From NCBI RefSeq assembly GCF_026626665.1, contig NZ_JAPNKE010000002.1, forward strand, positions 5,743,168-5,807,167: a stretch of 64,000 bases of DNA. Reading direction: 5' to 3'. The translations under genes were made by a program, and so were the position numbers. The stretch comes from Nannocystis pusilla (lineage in GTDB: Bacteria; Myxococcota_A; Polyangia; Nannocystales; Nannocystaceae). The notes under the pieces were generated by a model that saw nothing but the letters and a program-made list of their open reading frames with translations, made no database searches and was not told where the DNA came from. Of the stretch, positions 1 to 10,191 are shown piece after piece. Every line of letters begins with the position of its first letter. Position 1 is the stretch's first letter.

Positions 1-2
1 TC

Positions 3-1382
3 GTCCCGTTCTTGACCTACGCCGACAGCCCGAAGCTGCGCGAGGAGATCTGGCGCGCCGCCAACATCTGCGCCGACGACGGCCCGCACGACAACCGCGA
101 GCTGCTGCGCAAGATCTTGCTGCTGCGCCGCGAGCAGGCCGAGCTGCTCGGCTTCCGCGACTTCGCCGACTTCGTCCTCAAGCCGCGCATGGCCAAGGAC
201 GGCGCCAGCGCCCGCGCCTTCGTCGACCGCCTGTCCGCCCGCACCGAGGCCGCCTTCGCCGCCGAGGCGCGCGACCTCCACGCCTTCCGCCAGCGGCTCG
301 AGGGCCCCGACGCGCCCGAACCTGCCCCTTGGGACCTGGCCTATTATGCAGAGAAGCAGCGGCGCGCCCTGTACGACTTCGACGACGAGGCGCTGCGCCC
401 GTACTTCCCGGTCGAGTCGGTGCTGAGCGGCCTGTTCGAGCTCGTCCACGACCTCTACGGCGTGCGCGTCGAGCCGGCCGACGACGTCGAGACCTGGCAC
501 CCCGACGTGCGCACCTACGCGGTCCGCGACGGCGACGCCCTGCTCGGGGTGTTCTACGCCGACCTGTTCCCGCGCGAGCAGAAGCGCTCCGGCGCGTGGA
601 TGAACGCCCTGGTGACCGGCCGCCCCGACGGCCGCGGCGGCCTCGGCCCGCACCTCGGGCTCATCTGCGGCAACCTGACCCCGCCGCTCGGCGACCGCCC
701 GGCGCTGCTCACCCACGACGAGGTCGAGACGATCTTCCACGAGTTCGGCCACCTGCTGCACCACCTGCTGACGCGGGTCGAGCTGCGCAGCCTCGCCGGC
801 ACCAACGTCGCCTGGGACTTCGTCGAGCTGCCGTCGCAGATCATGGAGAACTGGTGCTGGGAGCGGGCCGCGCTCGACCGCTTCGCCCGCCACGTCGACA
901 CCGGCGCGCCCGTGCCCGACGACCTCGTGCAGCGCATGCTCAGCGCCCGCAACTTCCGCGCCGCCTCGGCGATGATGCGCCAGCTCAGCTTCGCCACCGT
1001 CGACCTCGAGCTGCACCGCGGCGCGCTGCCGGCCACCCCGGCCGAGATCCTCGCGCGCGCCCGCGAGGTCATGGCGCGCTTCACCCCTGTCCCGCTGCCG
1101 GCCGACTACGCGATGGTGTGCCGCTTCGGCCACCTGTTCTCGAGCCCGGTCGCCTACGCCGCCGGCTACTACTCGTACAAGTGGGCCGAGGTGCTCGACG
1201 CCGACGCCTTCACCCGCTTCCAGCGCGAGGGCCTGTTCAGCCGCGACGTCGGCCTCGCCTTCCGCCGCGCGATCCTCGAGCGCGGCGACAGCGACGACCC
1301 CGCAGCCCTGTTCCGCGCCTTCATGGGCCGCGACCCCGACCCCGAGGCCCTGCTGCGCCGCGCCGGCCTGGCCGCCGCCTGA
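3..1382 (+). CDS. M3 family zinc metallopeptidase (oligopeptidase A / thimet type), 5' truncated
   Basis: This is the C-terminal two thirds of an M3 oligopeptidase, which cleaves short peptides, usually in the cytoplasm. The frame is open from the window edge, so the true start lies outside; the TTG at base 12 is only the first possible start codon. Numbering from that codon, the zinc site is HEFGH at residues 243-247. The third ligand is Glu272 in VELPSQIMENW, and the 25-residue spacing from the second His is that of the family. The substrate-site block GYYSYKW follows near the end. About 456 residues are present, against roughly 680 in OpdA-type enzymes. No signal peptide can be judged. The family is secure; the exact subtype is not. 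Confidence 0.93.
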   Translation, partial: VPFLTYADSPKLREEIWRAANICADDGPHDNRELLRKILLLRREQAELLGFRDFADFVLKPRMAKDGASARAFVDRLSARTEAAFAAEARDLHAFRQRLEGPDAPEPAPWDLAYYAEKQRRALYDFDDEALRPYFPVESVLSGLFELVHDLYGVRVEPADDVETWHPDVRTYAVRDGDALLGVFYADLFPREQKRSGAWMNALVTGRPDGRGGLGPHLGLICGNLTPPLGDRPALLTHDEVETIFHEFGHLLHHLLTRVELRSLAGTNVAWDFVELPSQIMENWCWERAALDRFARHVDTGAPVPDDLVQRMLSARNFRAASAMMRQLSFATVDLELHRGALPATPAEILARAREVMARFTPVPLPADYAMVCRFGHLFSSPVAYAAGYYSYKWAEVLDADAFTRFQREGLFSRDVGLAFRRAILERGDSDDPAALFRAFMGRDPDPEALLRRAGLAAA

Positions 1383-1460
1383 CCTTCACGACATGCCCGC
1401 CAGGACATGCCCGATCGCGCATGTCCCCCGGGACACCTGATCTCACCCGACCCGACCCTC

Positions 1461-2222
1461 ATGCGACCCGTCATCATCGGCATGTCCTGCGGGACATCCT
1501 ACCCCGACCCCTCCCGCCTGCTGTTCCTCGGCAAGTCGCTCGACTACGGCGAGCAGCGGTTGTCGGCCGCGCTGGCGCGCGCCGGCGCGCTGCCGTTCCT
1601 GTTGCCTGTCCTTCCGGACACCTCGCTCCTGGTCGCGCTGGTCGAGCGGGTCGACGCTCTGGTGCTGAGCGGCGGCAGCGACGTCGCCCCCGGGGTCTAC
1701 GGCGAGGCCCCGCTGCGCCCCGAGTGGGCCGGCGACCCGGCGCGCGACGCCTACGAGCAGGCGCTGCTGGGCGCGGCGCTGGCCCAGGGCAAGCCGGTGC
1801 TCGGCGTCTGCCGCGGCGTCCAGCTGCTCAACGCCGCCCTCGGCGGCAGCCTCTACCAGGACATCGGCTTCCAGGTCCCGGGCGCGCTGGTCCACCGCGA
1901 CGCCGCCCGCTACGACGACAACGAGCACACCGTGCGCCTGCACGACGAGTCGTGGCTGGCCCCGCTCTACGGCGAGCGGGAGATCCTCGTCAACTCGGTG
2001 CACCACCAGGCGATCAAGGCGCTCGCGCCCGGCCTGCGCGTGCGCCTGGGCCCCGACGGCATCGTCGAGGCCGCCGCCGACGAGCGCCGCGACATCTACG
2101 GCGTGCAGTGGCACCCCGAGTGGCTCGACCCGGGCAGCCCCCATTACGACCGCAGGGCCACCGGCGACCCGATCTTCGCCGCCTTCATCGCCCGCGTCCG
2201 CGTCCGCGCCGGCCTCGCGTGA
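1461..2222 (+). CDS. class I glutamine amidotransferase-like hydrolase (gamma-glutamyl-GABA hydrolase / PuuD family)
   Basis: A 253-residue class I amidotransferase-fold protein. The nucleophile elbow GVCRG puts the catalytic Cys at residue 117, and WHPEW gives the catalytic His218 and Glu220. The N-terminus (RPVIIGMSCGT) and overall size match the peptidase C26/PuuD family, which hydrolyses gamma-glutamyl amides such as gamma-glutamyl-GABA in putrescine breakdown. An upstream in-frame ATG at 1407 exists, but the added residues lie in the motif-rich intergenic stretch, so ATG 1461 is preferred. Two copies of the palindrome TGTCC-N4-GGACA sit inside the frame (1482-1497 and 1607-1620). No other putrescine genes are nearby, so the substrate is unknown. 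Confidence 0.85.
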   Translation: MRPVIIGMSCGTSYPDPSRLLFLGKSLDYGEQRLSAALARAGALPFLLPVLPDTSLLVALVERVDALVLSGGSDVAPGVYGEAPLRPEWAGDPARDAYEQALLGAALAQGKPVLGVCRGVQLLNAALGGSLYQDIGFQVPGALVHRDAARYDDNEHTVRLHDESWLAPLYGEREILVNSVHHQAIKALAPGLRVRLGPDGIVEAAADERRDIYGVQWHPEWLDPGSPHYDRRATGDPIFAAFIARVRVRAGLA

Positions 2223-2295
2223 TCGCGGGGCCACGGAGGTCCCGCTCGACAAGCAGTCTCTCGCCAGAGCGCGCGAAGCTGCCGCGGCGCGACCA

Positions 2296-2766
2296 TCACT
2301 CGATATCGATTTGCAGGACCGTCGGCTGGCCGTCGCGCTCGATGGCGAAGCGGCTGGTGCCCACGGTCCGGAGGTGCTCGAAGGCCGCATCGACACCGGC
2401 GACATCGACCACGGGAGCGCCATCGAAGGCCGTGAGCAAATCGCCGTTCTTGAGGCCGACGAGCTTGGGCAGGCTGTCGGCGCGCAGGGCGTAGACGAAG
2501 ACGCCGCGAGGGACGCCGTCTTCGAGGAAGGGGATCAGGCGGGCCTGCTCACGCAAGGGCGCGGCGTTGACGGCAAGGGTGTCGACGAACCGTTGCTCGA
2601 GGGTGCACCGAAGGTCGTGGCAGCGCACGAACGGCGACGCCTCGTCACGCCGGGCGGCAGCCGTGTCAGCGGGCGGGTGAGCGTTGAAGGTGAAGAGGAA
2701 CAGCACGCCGGCGCAGGTGAGGCCGGCGACGAACGAGTCGAGAGCGAGGTGGACGGACGAGCGCAT
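2296..2766 (-). CDS. GspC-like membrane-anchored PDZ protein
   Basis: A 156-residue protein: one N-terminal membrane anchor (residues about 8-28), a short linker, then a domain resembling the C-terminal PDZ/HR part of type II secretion protein GspC. The core includes LPKLVGLKNGDLLTAFDG followed by a strand ending in RDGQPTVLQIDIE, the usual carboxylate-loop and closing-strand pattern. The same block (LPGLLGLKNGDLLTRLNG) recurs in the protein at 12588-13246, so the two are paralogues. Longer in-frame starts exist upstream, but the ATG at 2766 aligns with the paralogue start (MRS...). No other type II secretion genes are adjacent. GspC-like architecture is seen; a role as a secretion or scaffold adaptor is inference. 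Confidence 0.7.
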   Translation of the reverse strand: MRSSVHLALDSFVAGLTCAGVLFLFTFNAHPPADTAAARRDEASPFVRCHDLRCTLEQRFVDTLAVNAAPLREQARLIPFLEDGVPRGVFVYALRADSLPKLVGLKNGDLLTAFDGAPVVDVAGVDAAFEHLRTVGTSRFAIERDGQPTVLQIDIE

Positions 2767-3178
2767 GCAGGCGAGGCCTAGCAAGGCTGATGCCACCCTC
2801 GCGAGGATGGTCTGCCGAGAGAATCGCCAGCGAACGCCATGGGAGGCCGACATTTTGTCAGCCGTCTCGCCCGAGACGAGAGCCCGCGTCACCGCGCGTG
2901 GCGAAGGCACGCCCGGCGTCGAACTGCTCCCGGCTCGCGTCGCCCTCCTCGCGGCCGTCGCTCGCGGTGCCTCGCTCGGACCGTGTCGACGTCCTCCGCT
3001 CGCCCATGCACGCCGACCGCGCGCAAACGCGTCCCCTCGTCTCACCGACGTCCGACCCGCGCCTTTGGCCCTGCCTGCGCCCAGCAGCCGCTTCGCGGCC
3101 CTCTCGGCCCGCGCCGCTCGTCTGCCCGATCGCCGGGTCGCTAGATCTGCCGCCGCCTTTCCGATAGCCTGCGCGATC
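2767..3178. other. intergenic region between divergent genes
   Basis: 412 bases between the divergent PDZ protein and the LNS2 lipoprotein. It should contain both promoters. I saw no convincing reading frame, terminator or repeat, and could not place -35/-10 elements with confidence. Confidence 0.4.
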
Positions 3179-4416
3179 ATGCGCGCGCGGCCGATCGCCC
3201 TGCTCTCGTCCTGCTTCCTCCTGTCCCTCGGCTGCGGCGAGGACCCGCGTCCGGGCGCCGACACCGACACCGGCGCGCAGACCACGATCGACTCCGGCCT
3301 CACCCCCGGCTCCGACGGCGACGACGCCACGAGCGCCCCGACCACCGGCGACGGGAACTCCGGGACAGGTACCACGGGACAGGACCCTACGGGCATGTCC
3401 TCCGAGACATCCGCCGACATCACCACCGCCGACCCGCCGGGCACCACCACCGAGGACCCGCCCGGCACCACCGGCGGCGGCGACCCCGTCCCCGGCGCCC
3501 TGTGCGAGCCGATCCCGAAGTGTGACGCCGCGCCGCCGACGATCCCCGGCCAGGGCGCGCCGGAGAGCGACCTCTCGCGCGGCCGCGACATGTTCTACGT
3601 CGAGGGCGAGGAGCAGTGGGTCCTCGCCAAGTTCACCAAGTGGGGCTTCCCGGCCGACAAGGACATCGAGGGCAGCGCCGTGCACCTGTTCCTCGACCGC
3701 GGCTGCGGCGGCGTCTGGGAGGAGCTCGGCGTCGCCATCACCACCGTCGAGGGCGAGCACGCCCCGGTCCAGGGCGTCGACGACTCCGGCGGCCGCGTCT
3801 ACTACAAGATCTCGCAGTCCGACCAGCTGGAGCCGGGGCGGCACCGCGTATACGGCGTCGTCGAGGAGTTCTGGAACACCGTCGACATCATCATCGACGT
3901 CGTCCCCGCCGGCGCGCCGATCTTCGTCAGCGACGTCGACGGCACCCTCACCACCAGCGAGAACGAGGAGGCGTGGGACTTCCTGCTCGGCGACATCCCC
4001 GAGGCCAACCCGTTCGCGCCCGAGGCGCTGAGCCTGCTCGCCTCGAAGGGCTATCGCCCCATGTACCTGACCGCGCGGCCCGAGTGGCTCGATCGGCGCA
4101 CGCGCGAGTTCGTCGAGCTGCGCGGCTTCCCCGCCGGGATCATCCACACCACGCTCACGTACACCGGCGGCATGGGCGATGCTGCCGCGGCCTACAAGTC
4201 GGGAGATTTCAGCTACTCAAGGACAAGGGCCTCGTCCCGACCTGGCTGTTCGGCAACAAGGACAGCGACGCCGAGGCCTTCGAGTCGACCATGATCCCGA
4301 CCGACCACCGCGTGCTGTTCCAGTTCACCGACGCCGTCCACGGCGCCCGGCGGATCGACAGCTACCAGGAGCTCCTGGCCGAGTTCGAGGCCCTGCCCGA
4401 CCTGTGTGACCGATGA
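3179..4416 (+). CDS. lipoprotein with LNS2 / lipin-like HAD phosphatase domain (one apparent frameshift)
   Basis: The protein starts with a lipoprotein signal (FLLSLGC, Cys19), then a Thr/Gly/Asp-rich linker, a beta-rich segment and an LNS2-type domain. The last carries the HAD motif DVDGT (Asp252, Asp254) and the lipin/Ned1-like stretch ALSLLASKGYRPMYLTARPE. Lipin-family domains dephosphorylate phosphatidate, and bacterial relatives occur in myxobacteria. The frame breaks near base 4219. Inserting one C (gattt-c-cagctactc) restores a continuous tail with WLFGNKDSDAEAF, where HAD enzymes keep their second acidic loop, so the gene is reconstructed as about 412 residues. The shift is probably a sequencing indel. 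The next gene starts in an ATGA overlap. Lipid phosphatase activity at the envelope is inference. Confidence 0.75.
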
Positions 4417-4927
4417 GAGCCAGCACCTTCATCGCCCTCGCGGCCGTCAGCCTCGGCCTGTTCGGCTACACCCTCTGCCAGCTCGCCGGTCCCACGCCCG
4501 CGAGCGAGCGAGCGTCCGAGGTGGCCCGCAAGAAGGCCACCAGGACGGCGAGCGACGCGCCGGGCCGCCGCGACCTCCGCGACGAACGCGAGGCCCGCGA
4601 CGCCCTCGCCGTCGCCCTGCGCAGCCGCCTCGAGCGCGCGCTCGAGGCCCCCGAGGAGCTGCCGCCGCTGCCGCAGCCCAACGACCGCCTCGAGGCCGAG
4701 ACCGCCTTCGAGGTCGTCATGGACAAGATCGAGGGCCTGGCCGACAAGGGCGACAACCTGTCGAAGGGCCGGCGCAAGCGGCTCTACCGCGCCGCCAACG
4801 ACGCCTTCGCCGCCCTCTCCAACCAGCTCGACGGCCAGAACCCGCACGACCTCGCCGCGCTCGAGCAGGCCCACGTCCGCCTCAAGGTCATGCTGCGCGA
4901 GATCGACGCCGGCCCCCCGGCTCCTGA
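4413..4927 (+). CDS. small secreted or membrane-anchored helical protein, unknown function
   Basis: It begins in an ATGA overlap with the LNS2 lipoprotein, so the two are probably translated together. The N-terminus is one hydrophobic helix (residues about 5-26, ALAAVSLGLFGYTLCQLAG), a signal anchor or signal peptide. The rest is charged and helical, with a likely coiled coil (residues about 45-165). The uninterrupted frame would run to 6287, across the oppositely transcribed channel gene, which is implausible. A C6 run at about 4913-4918 looks like an undercalled C7: one extra C gives a stop at 4925-4927, just before the intergenic hairpin. I do not recognise the family. Confidence 0.6.
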
Positions 4928-4980
4928 GCCCCGCCCGCCTCGCCGCGCAGGCCCACGTCCGCCGGCCCGGCTCCTGAATG

Positions 4981-5010
4981 AAGGGGCATGTCCTCCGCGA
5001 CATGCCCCTT
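4981..5010. terminator. 12-bp perfect hairpin between convergent genes
   Basis: AAGGGGCATGTC and GACATGCCCCTT pair perfectly around the loop CTCCGC. It lies between the convergent ends at 4927 and 5022, so it can serve both strands. There is no long U tract. The inner part is the CATGTCC motif found across the window. Confidence 0.75.
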
Positions 5011-5021
5011 CGCCCTGTCGC

Positions 5022-6158
5022 TTACGACATGCCCTTCGGGCCAGGCACCAGCGCCGCCCGCAGCCCGGCCGCCAGCGGCCCGCCCAGGTGGACGTCGTGG
5101 CCCTGGTGCGCCAGCGCCACCCCGGCCGCGCGCAGCGAGCGGAGGATGTGCGTGTTGGCGACGTCGAGCCCCTGGCTGCGGCGGGACGGGTCGGCCAGGT
5201 AGACCAGCAGCGCGAAGCGCAGGCCCGCCGCGGTCGGCCCGCGGAACTGCAGCTCGGCCGGCAGGTCCGGCCGCAGCTCCGGCAGCGCCGTCACCCCGGG
5301 CAGCACGATCGCCCGCAGCTCCTCCGCGGTGCGCCCGAACTCGACCGTGAACTCGCAGGCCAGCCGGACGGCCTGGTGCGGCCCGGCCGACTCGTTGACG
5401 ATCCGCCAGGTCCCGAGCAGCGCGTTGGGCAGGTTGACCTCGACGCCGTCGTTCGTGAGCACCCGCGTCGAGCGCCAGCCGATGTCGGTGACCCGCCCGC
5501 GCAGCCGCTCCTCGACCACGATCACGTCGCCGATCCGCAGCGGCGCGTCGCCGTACAGCAGCACCGCCGACACCAGGTTGCCGAGCGAGTCCTGGGCCGC
5601 GAACCCGAGCACCGCCCCGGCCACCCCGGCCGACACCTGCCACGCGCGCACGTCGAGGCCCCACAGCACCATCACCAGGTACAGGCCGGCCAGCAGCACC
5701 ACCCCGCGCACGAGGAAGTGGACCAGCCCCGTCGCGCGCCCCGCCGCCGGCCCGGTCTGCCCCGCGCTCGCCCCCCGCACCAGCGCCAGCAGCACCTCGT
5801 CGGCCGCGCGCACCAGCGTGGTCACCCACACCACCACGACCACGGTCCCGAGCACCGCGTCGAACGCCGTCTGCTCGACCAGCTTCAGGCGGTCGCCGGC
5901 CCACTCGAGCGCGACCACCACCACGGTCGTCCACACCGGCCGGCGCATCAGCGCCAGCAGGTGCTCGCCGAGGTCGCCCTGCCGGCGCGCGGCCGCCCGC
6001 GCCAGCGCCCCCGCGAGCGCGGTGCTGATCGCGTAGCCTATCACCAGCGCCAGGATCAGCCCGCCCGCGGCCTGCAGCTCCGGGCTCGCCAGCAGCTTGT
6101 TGAGGTCGAGCTCCTCCACGCGCCGGGCGAGCATCACCCGCGCGCCGCGGCCCGTCAA
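5022..6158 (-). CDS. MscS-family mechanosensitive ion channel
   Basis: A small-conductance mechanosensitive channel of about 378 residues that would release solutes from the cell on osmotic downshock. Three or more transmembrane segments occupy residues about 30-190. The pore-lining helix and start of the beta domain are seen as VSAGVAGAVLGFAAQDSLGN and LRIGDVI, the signature of MscS. The beta domain then has TDIGWRSTRVLTNDG and NLPNALL, also typical. The start is uncertain: ATG 6158 or the internal ATG at 6134. The last codons (GPKGMS) are made by a copy of the intergenic ACATGCCC motif, so the C-terminus seems to have grown into the repeat. It is convergent with the gene ending at 4927. Confidence 0.9.
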   Translation of the reverse strand: MTGRGARVMLARRVEELDLNKLLASPELQAAGGLILALVIGYAISTALAGALARAAARRQGDLGEHLLALMRRPVWTTVVVVALEWAGDRLKLVEQTAFDAVLGTVVVVVWVTTLVRAADEVLLALVRGASAGQTGPAAGRATGLVHFLVRGVVLLAGLYLVMVLWGLDVRAWQVSAGVAGAVLGFAAQDSLGNLVSAVLLYGDAPLRIGDVIVVEERLRGRVTDIGWRSTRVLTNDGVEVNLPNALLGTWRIVNESAGPHQAVRLACEFTVEFGRTAEELRAIVLPGVTALPELRPDLPAELQFRGPTAAGLRFALLVYLADPSRRSQGLDVANTHILRSLRAAGVALAHQGHDVHLGGPLAAGLRAALVPGPKGMS

Positions 6159-6199
6159 CTCCCGGGCCGTCGGCGCTCCTGCGCGCCGCGCCCTTCAAC

Positions 6200-6549
6200 A
6201 TGCTCTTTTGGACATGTCCAAACATACACATACATTCTGGCGCGGCGCGGCCGGTCGTCGCCTCGTGCGACGTCGGCCGCGCCCTGACCGAGCCCGCCCC
6301 GCCCCTGGCCGGACCTGTGCGACCTCGTCGTCCTGGAGGCCGGCGAGGCGGTCGTCCTCGATCTCCGCGGCGTCGCCGGCTTCCGCACGATCACCGACCT
6401 CGCCGTCCGCGACCCCGGCCGCTTCACCGGCCGCGACCTCGCCGCCGTCGACGCGCTCGCCCTCGCCCCCGACGGCCCGCCTGTTCATCCTCTACCGCGG
6501 CGGCAGCGTCGAGGTCGGCGACCTCGCAGCGTTCGAGCGCGCCGGGTGA
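6200..6549 (+). pseudogene. short degraded or error-broken reading frame
   Basis: Protein-like sequence is spread over three frames: VVASCDVGRALTEP, then DLCDLVVLEAGEAVVLDLRG and FRTITDLAVRDPGRF, then LFILYRGGSVEVGDL and a stop at 6547-6549. Joining them needs two one-base shifts, near 6305 and 6480, so this is either a decayed gene or a small gene with two indel errors. The possible ATG at 6200 sits inside a copy of the ACATGTCC hairpin motif. No family is recognised. From 6550 to 6848 I see no gene; the promoter of the next gene is expected there. Confidence 0.4.
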
Positions 6550-6848
6550 ACAGCGTTGTTCGCAGCAGCCCGCGCGACCCCGAAGCCTGGGTCCAGCGCC
6601 GCGCGCCGGCGCCCGCCGCGAAAGTTTCTCCGCCTCGCAATTTTTCTCGCGGCTGCGGCGACTCCACGCCAGGACGGTGACGCCCATCATGTCCGGCCCT
6701 GCGAACACCCCTGCGACCGCCTCGCCCCGTGACACGCCTGCCATGGTGGCGCTTGCGACGTGCGGCGCGGGCCCCCTCGACCGGACCCTGGGACCGCCCT
6801 ATCATCGAAACGCCGGCCCACGGCCGGCCCTTGCATAGGAATCACGCC

Positions 6849-8470
6849 ATGACCCGACGCTGGCTCGACGTAGTGTTCTCCTCACGCCGCGAGCTGCGCC
6901 CGGCTCGCGCCCTGCTCTCGCCGACCTGGCTCGTCGCTCTCGGCGTCCTGGCCGTCAACGATCACCTGCTGAAGGGCGCCGGCCTGCTGCCGGGCGTCCT
7001 CACCGGCAAGCTGAGCGACTTCGCCGGCATGCTCGTCGCCCCCGCCCTGCTCGCCGCCTTGCTCGGCGTCACCAGCCGCCGCGGCCTGCTCCACTGTCAC
7101 ATCGCCGTCGGCCTGGTGTTCGCCCTCATCAACCTCTCGCCGGCCTGCGCCGACGCCTGGAGCTGGCTGATGGGCCTCGTCGGCTTCCCGTGGACGATCA
7201 CCGTCGACCCGACCGACCTGCTCGCCCTCCCCGCCCTCGCCCTCGGCTGGCGCGTCCTCGTCCCGGCCATGCGGCCCGCCGCCGCACCTGTCTCTTCGGT
7301 CAGCCTCTCGCGCTGGCCCACCCGCCCCGAGTTCGGGGTCGCCGCGCTCGGCTCCCTGCTGTGCGTCGCCACCAGCGACACCGACGACGGCGGCGAGGGC
7401 ACCTGGGGCGACGAGGGCGGCCTGCTCTACCAGGACTTCGAGGCCGACGTGTACCTGCACAACAGCCACGCCGAGCAGGACATCGTCGTGCGCGTGCGCG
7501 ACCTCCTGCCCGACGTCGAGATCGACTGCTTCAACGTCCAGAGCAAGCCCGGCGTGCTGTTCTCCGAGGCCCTGTTCGGCGAGGGTCAGACCTGGTCGAT
7601 CCCCCCGGCGCCAACGTCCCCGCCCGCGGCGACGTCCACGCCGTCACCCGCGAGTGTTACGCGGTCCTCGTCTCCAGCGACAGCATCGCGCCCACCGTGC
7701 TGTTCTGGAACGCCGGCGACATCTCGCTCGAGTGGATCCCCGGCCAGCACGAAAGCCCGGGCGAGTACCTCTCCGGCGCAGTCGAGCTCGTCGCCGACGA
7801 CGACGGCCGGGCCGCGATCGCCGACTCGCAGCGAGAGATCGTCTTCCCGCAGCGCGACCCCGGCGAGGACGCCTACCTCCCCGGCTCCGACGCCGCGCGC
7901 GTGGCCTGGAGCGCCCCTCCGAGCGGCCTCCACCGGATCACCGAGCTCGAGCTGGGCAGCGACGGCTGCGCCGCCTTCGACCTCGACGACGGCCTGCTGC
8001 CGCGCTTCTACTTCTGCACCCCGCTGACCGAGCTGCCGTTCGAAGCCGGCCAGTACCTCTCGGTCGAGGATCAGGGCGACCTTCTCGTGCTCTCGCGCGC
8101 CCCCGACCCCAACGATCCGACCCCCGTCAGCCAGGTGCAGGTGGCCGCCTCGCGCGGCAACAACCTGCCGAGCATCAGCGGCGCCACCATCGCCGCCAAG
8201 CCGGTGTTCGACGCCGAGCTCGGCCCCGAGCTCGGCTGCGGCACCGTGGCCCAGCCGCAGGAGTTCAGCGCCGAGTTCGGCGGCGAGATCGTCCGCTTCG
8301 CGCCCGGCGACAAGGTCGAGCTCGACGACGGCGACCACCACCTCACCATCCACGGCGTCCACGCCGAGCGGCGCGTCATCCTCGTGCCCGAGTGCGCCGA
8401 GGGCCCCGACACTCTCGGGGACGACCTCGAGCTGGTCTACGTGTGGACCGCCTCGCAGCAGCAGCCCTGA
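6849..8470 (+). CDS. membrane protein with large extracytoplasmic domain, unknown function (one apparent frameshift)
   Basis: About 540 residues after joining two frames. The first ~170 residues hold several hydrophobic helices (for example LVALGVLAVNDHLLKG, MLVAPALLAALLG and HIAVGLVFALINL). The rest is a Ser/Asp/Glu-rich, beta-type extracytoplasmic domain (SDTDDGGEGTWGDEGG onwards). The frame breaks at about 7603-7608, where the run after GATC has six C; seven would give SIPPGANVPARGDV and read straight through to 8470. An undercalled homopolymer is therefore likely. The gene is followed 38 bases later by a VWA lipoprotein on the same strand, so the two may be co-transcribed. I do not recognise the family. 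Confidence 0.7.
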
Positions 8471-8508
8471 CCTTTCTTACATGTCTTAATCCACAGGAAC
8501 CAAGAGCC

Positions 8509-10048
8509 ATGTCACGACTCGACCTCCGCCTCGGCCTCTCTCCTGCTCCTCGCCCCCGCCTGCGGCGACAGCGGCGCCGCCCAAGACGCGGGCGGCGGCA
8601 CCGGCGCCGAAGACGGCGGCAGCCTCGGCGCCGGCCAGGGCGGCGCCCAGGACTTCGGCCAGTTCAAGCAGATCCTCGAGCAGGGCGGCATCCCCGGCCC
8701 CGAGACCCTCGACGACGTCGGCTTCTTCAACGAGCACAAGATCGACCTGCCCAAGCCGACCTGCACCGGCGACGTCTGTCTGCACGGCCTCTACGGCGAG
8801 ATGGGCAACATGATCTCCGGCACCAACTGCATCACGGTGCTCGTCGGCCTCAACACCGCGATCGACGTCACCAAGCTCGAGCGCCCGCCGCTCAACCTCG
8901 CCCTCGTCATCGACAGCAGCGGCTCGATGGAGGGCGAGCCGATGCAGTACGTGCGCGAGGGCCTGCTGCGCATGGTCGACGCCCTCGACCCCAGCGACCG
9001 CATCACCCTCGTCGACTTCGACAGCGACGCCGAGGTCAAGGTCGAGTACATCACCGGCGCCGACCCGGCGCTGGTCCAGGCGATCAACAACCTCGAGGCC
9101 GACGGCGGCACCAACATCTACGACGGCCTGCGCACCGGCTTCGAGCTCATGGCCGCCCACGCCGACCCGGGCCGGCAGAACCGCGTCGTCTTCCTGTCCG
9201 ACGGCATGGCCACCGAGGGCATCACCAACGACGCCAAGATCCTCGCCATGGCCAAGGGCTACAGCGAGCAGGGCTACGGCCTGACCACCATCGGCGTCGG
9301 CGCCGACTTCGACGTCGCCCTCATGCGCACCCTGTCCGAGCAGGGCAGCGGCGCCTTCTACTTCCTCGAGGACCCCGCCGCCGTCCAGGAGGTGTTCGTC
9401 GAGGAGGTCACCGCCTTCCTCGTGCCGCTCGCCGAGGACGTCACGATCACCGCCGACATCGTCGACAACTACATCTTGCGGGCGATCCGCGGCACCAAGC
9501 TGGCCACCGTCGAGGGCAACCACGGCGCCATCGAGATCCCCAACCTCCAGCTCGCCCACCGCGAGACCGTCGACGACAACGAGGACGGCCGGCGCGGCGG
9601 CGGCGGGGCGATCCTCCTCGAGCTGCTCCCGCGCAGCGGCCAGCCGCGCGTCGCCGACGTCGGCGAGCTCAAGCTGCGTTACCGCCACCCGGTCGACAAG
9701 CAGTACGTCGAGGAGGTCGCCGCCATCCAGACCACCGTCGCCCCCGACCAGATCGACCTCGAGCAGGGCGTGTTCGACAACCCCAGCAGCGAGAAGGGGT
9801 TCGTCATGCTCAACATCTACGTCGGCTTCGACATGGCCGCCACCCGCGCCGCCCAGGGCGACCTCGCCGGCGCGCTCAACATCCTCGACGGCCTCGACGC
9901 CGCCGTCGACGGCTGGCTCGCCGACAACCCCGACTTCGACATCGAAGACGATCTCAAGTACATCCGCATGTTCGCCGACAACCTCGAGCAGGCCGGAGCG
10001 ACCGCCGACCCCGACGCGCCCCAGCCCGAGCCCTGGCCGCAAGACTGA
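8509..10048 (+). CDS. von Willebrand factor A domain lipoprotein (YfbK-like), apparent frameshift near the start
   Basis: A secreted lipoprotein of about 512 residues. One base seems extra near 8533: dropping a G turns the first codons into a signal peptide ending LLLLAPACGD, a good lipobox. A Gly/Asp-rich linker follows, then a VWA domain whose metal site DSSGS is encoded at about 8912. VVFLSDGMATEGI supplies a later metal-site region, and FDMAATRAAQGDLAGALNILDG near the C-terminus is helical. VWA proteins of this type bind divalent metal and partner proteins at the envelope. The order of domains resembles the YfbK group. The partner is unknown. Confidence 0.8.
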
Positions 10049-10191
10049 GCCGACCTGTCCTCGAGGGAATGTGCATCCGCCGCCGCCGCGCCCCCACGCG
10101 GCAGGCGCGGGCGTAGTCGCGCGATTCGGCGGGCGCTGGCGCGCGAGGTGACACGCGGCCCGCGATCCGGCGACACTCTGGCCTCGCGCCC

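Noticed and set aside
4413..6287. A 624-residue protein continuing across the MscS channel gene
   Set aside because: The channel is clearly coded on the other strand, and a C6 run at 4913-4918 explains a lost stop at 4925-4927.
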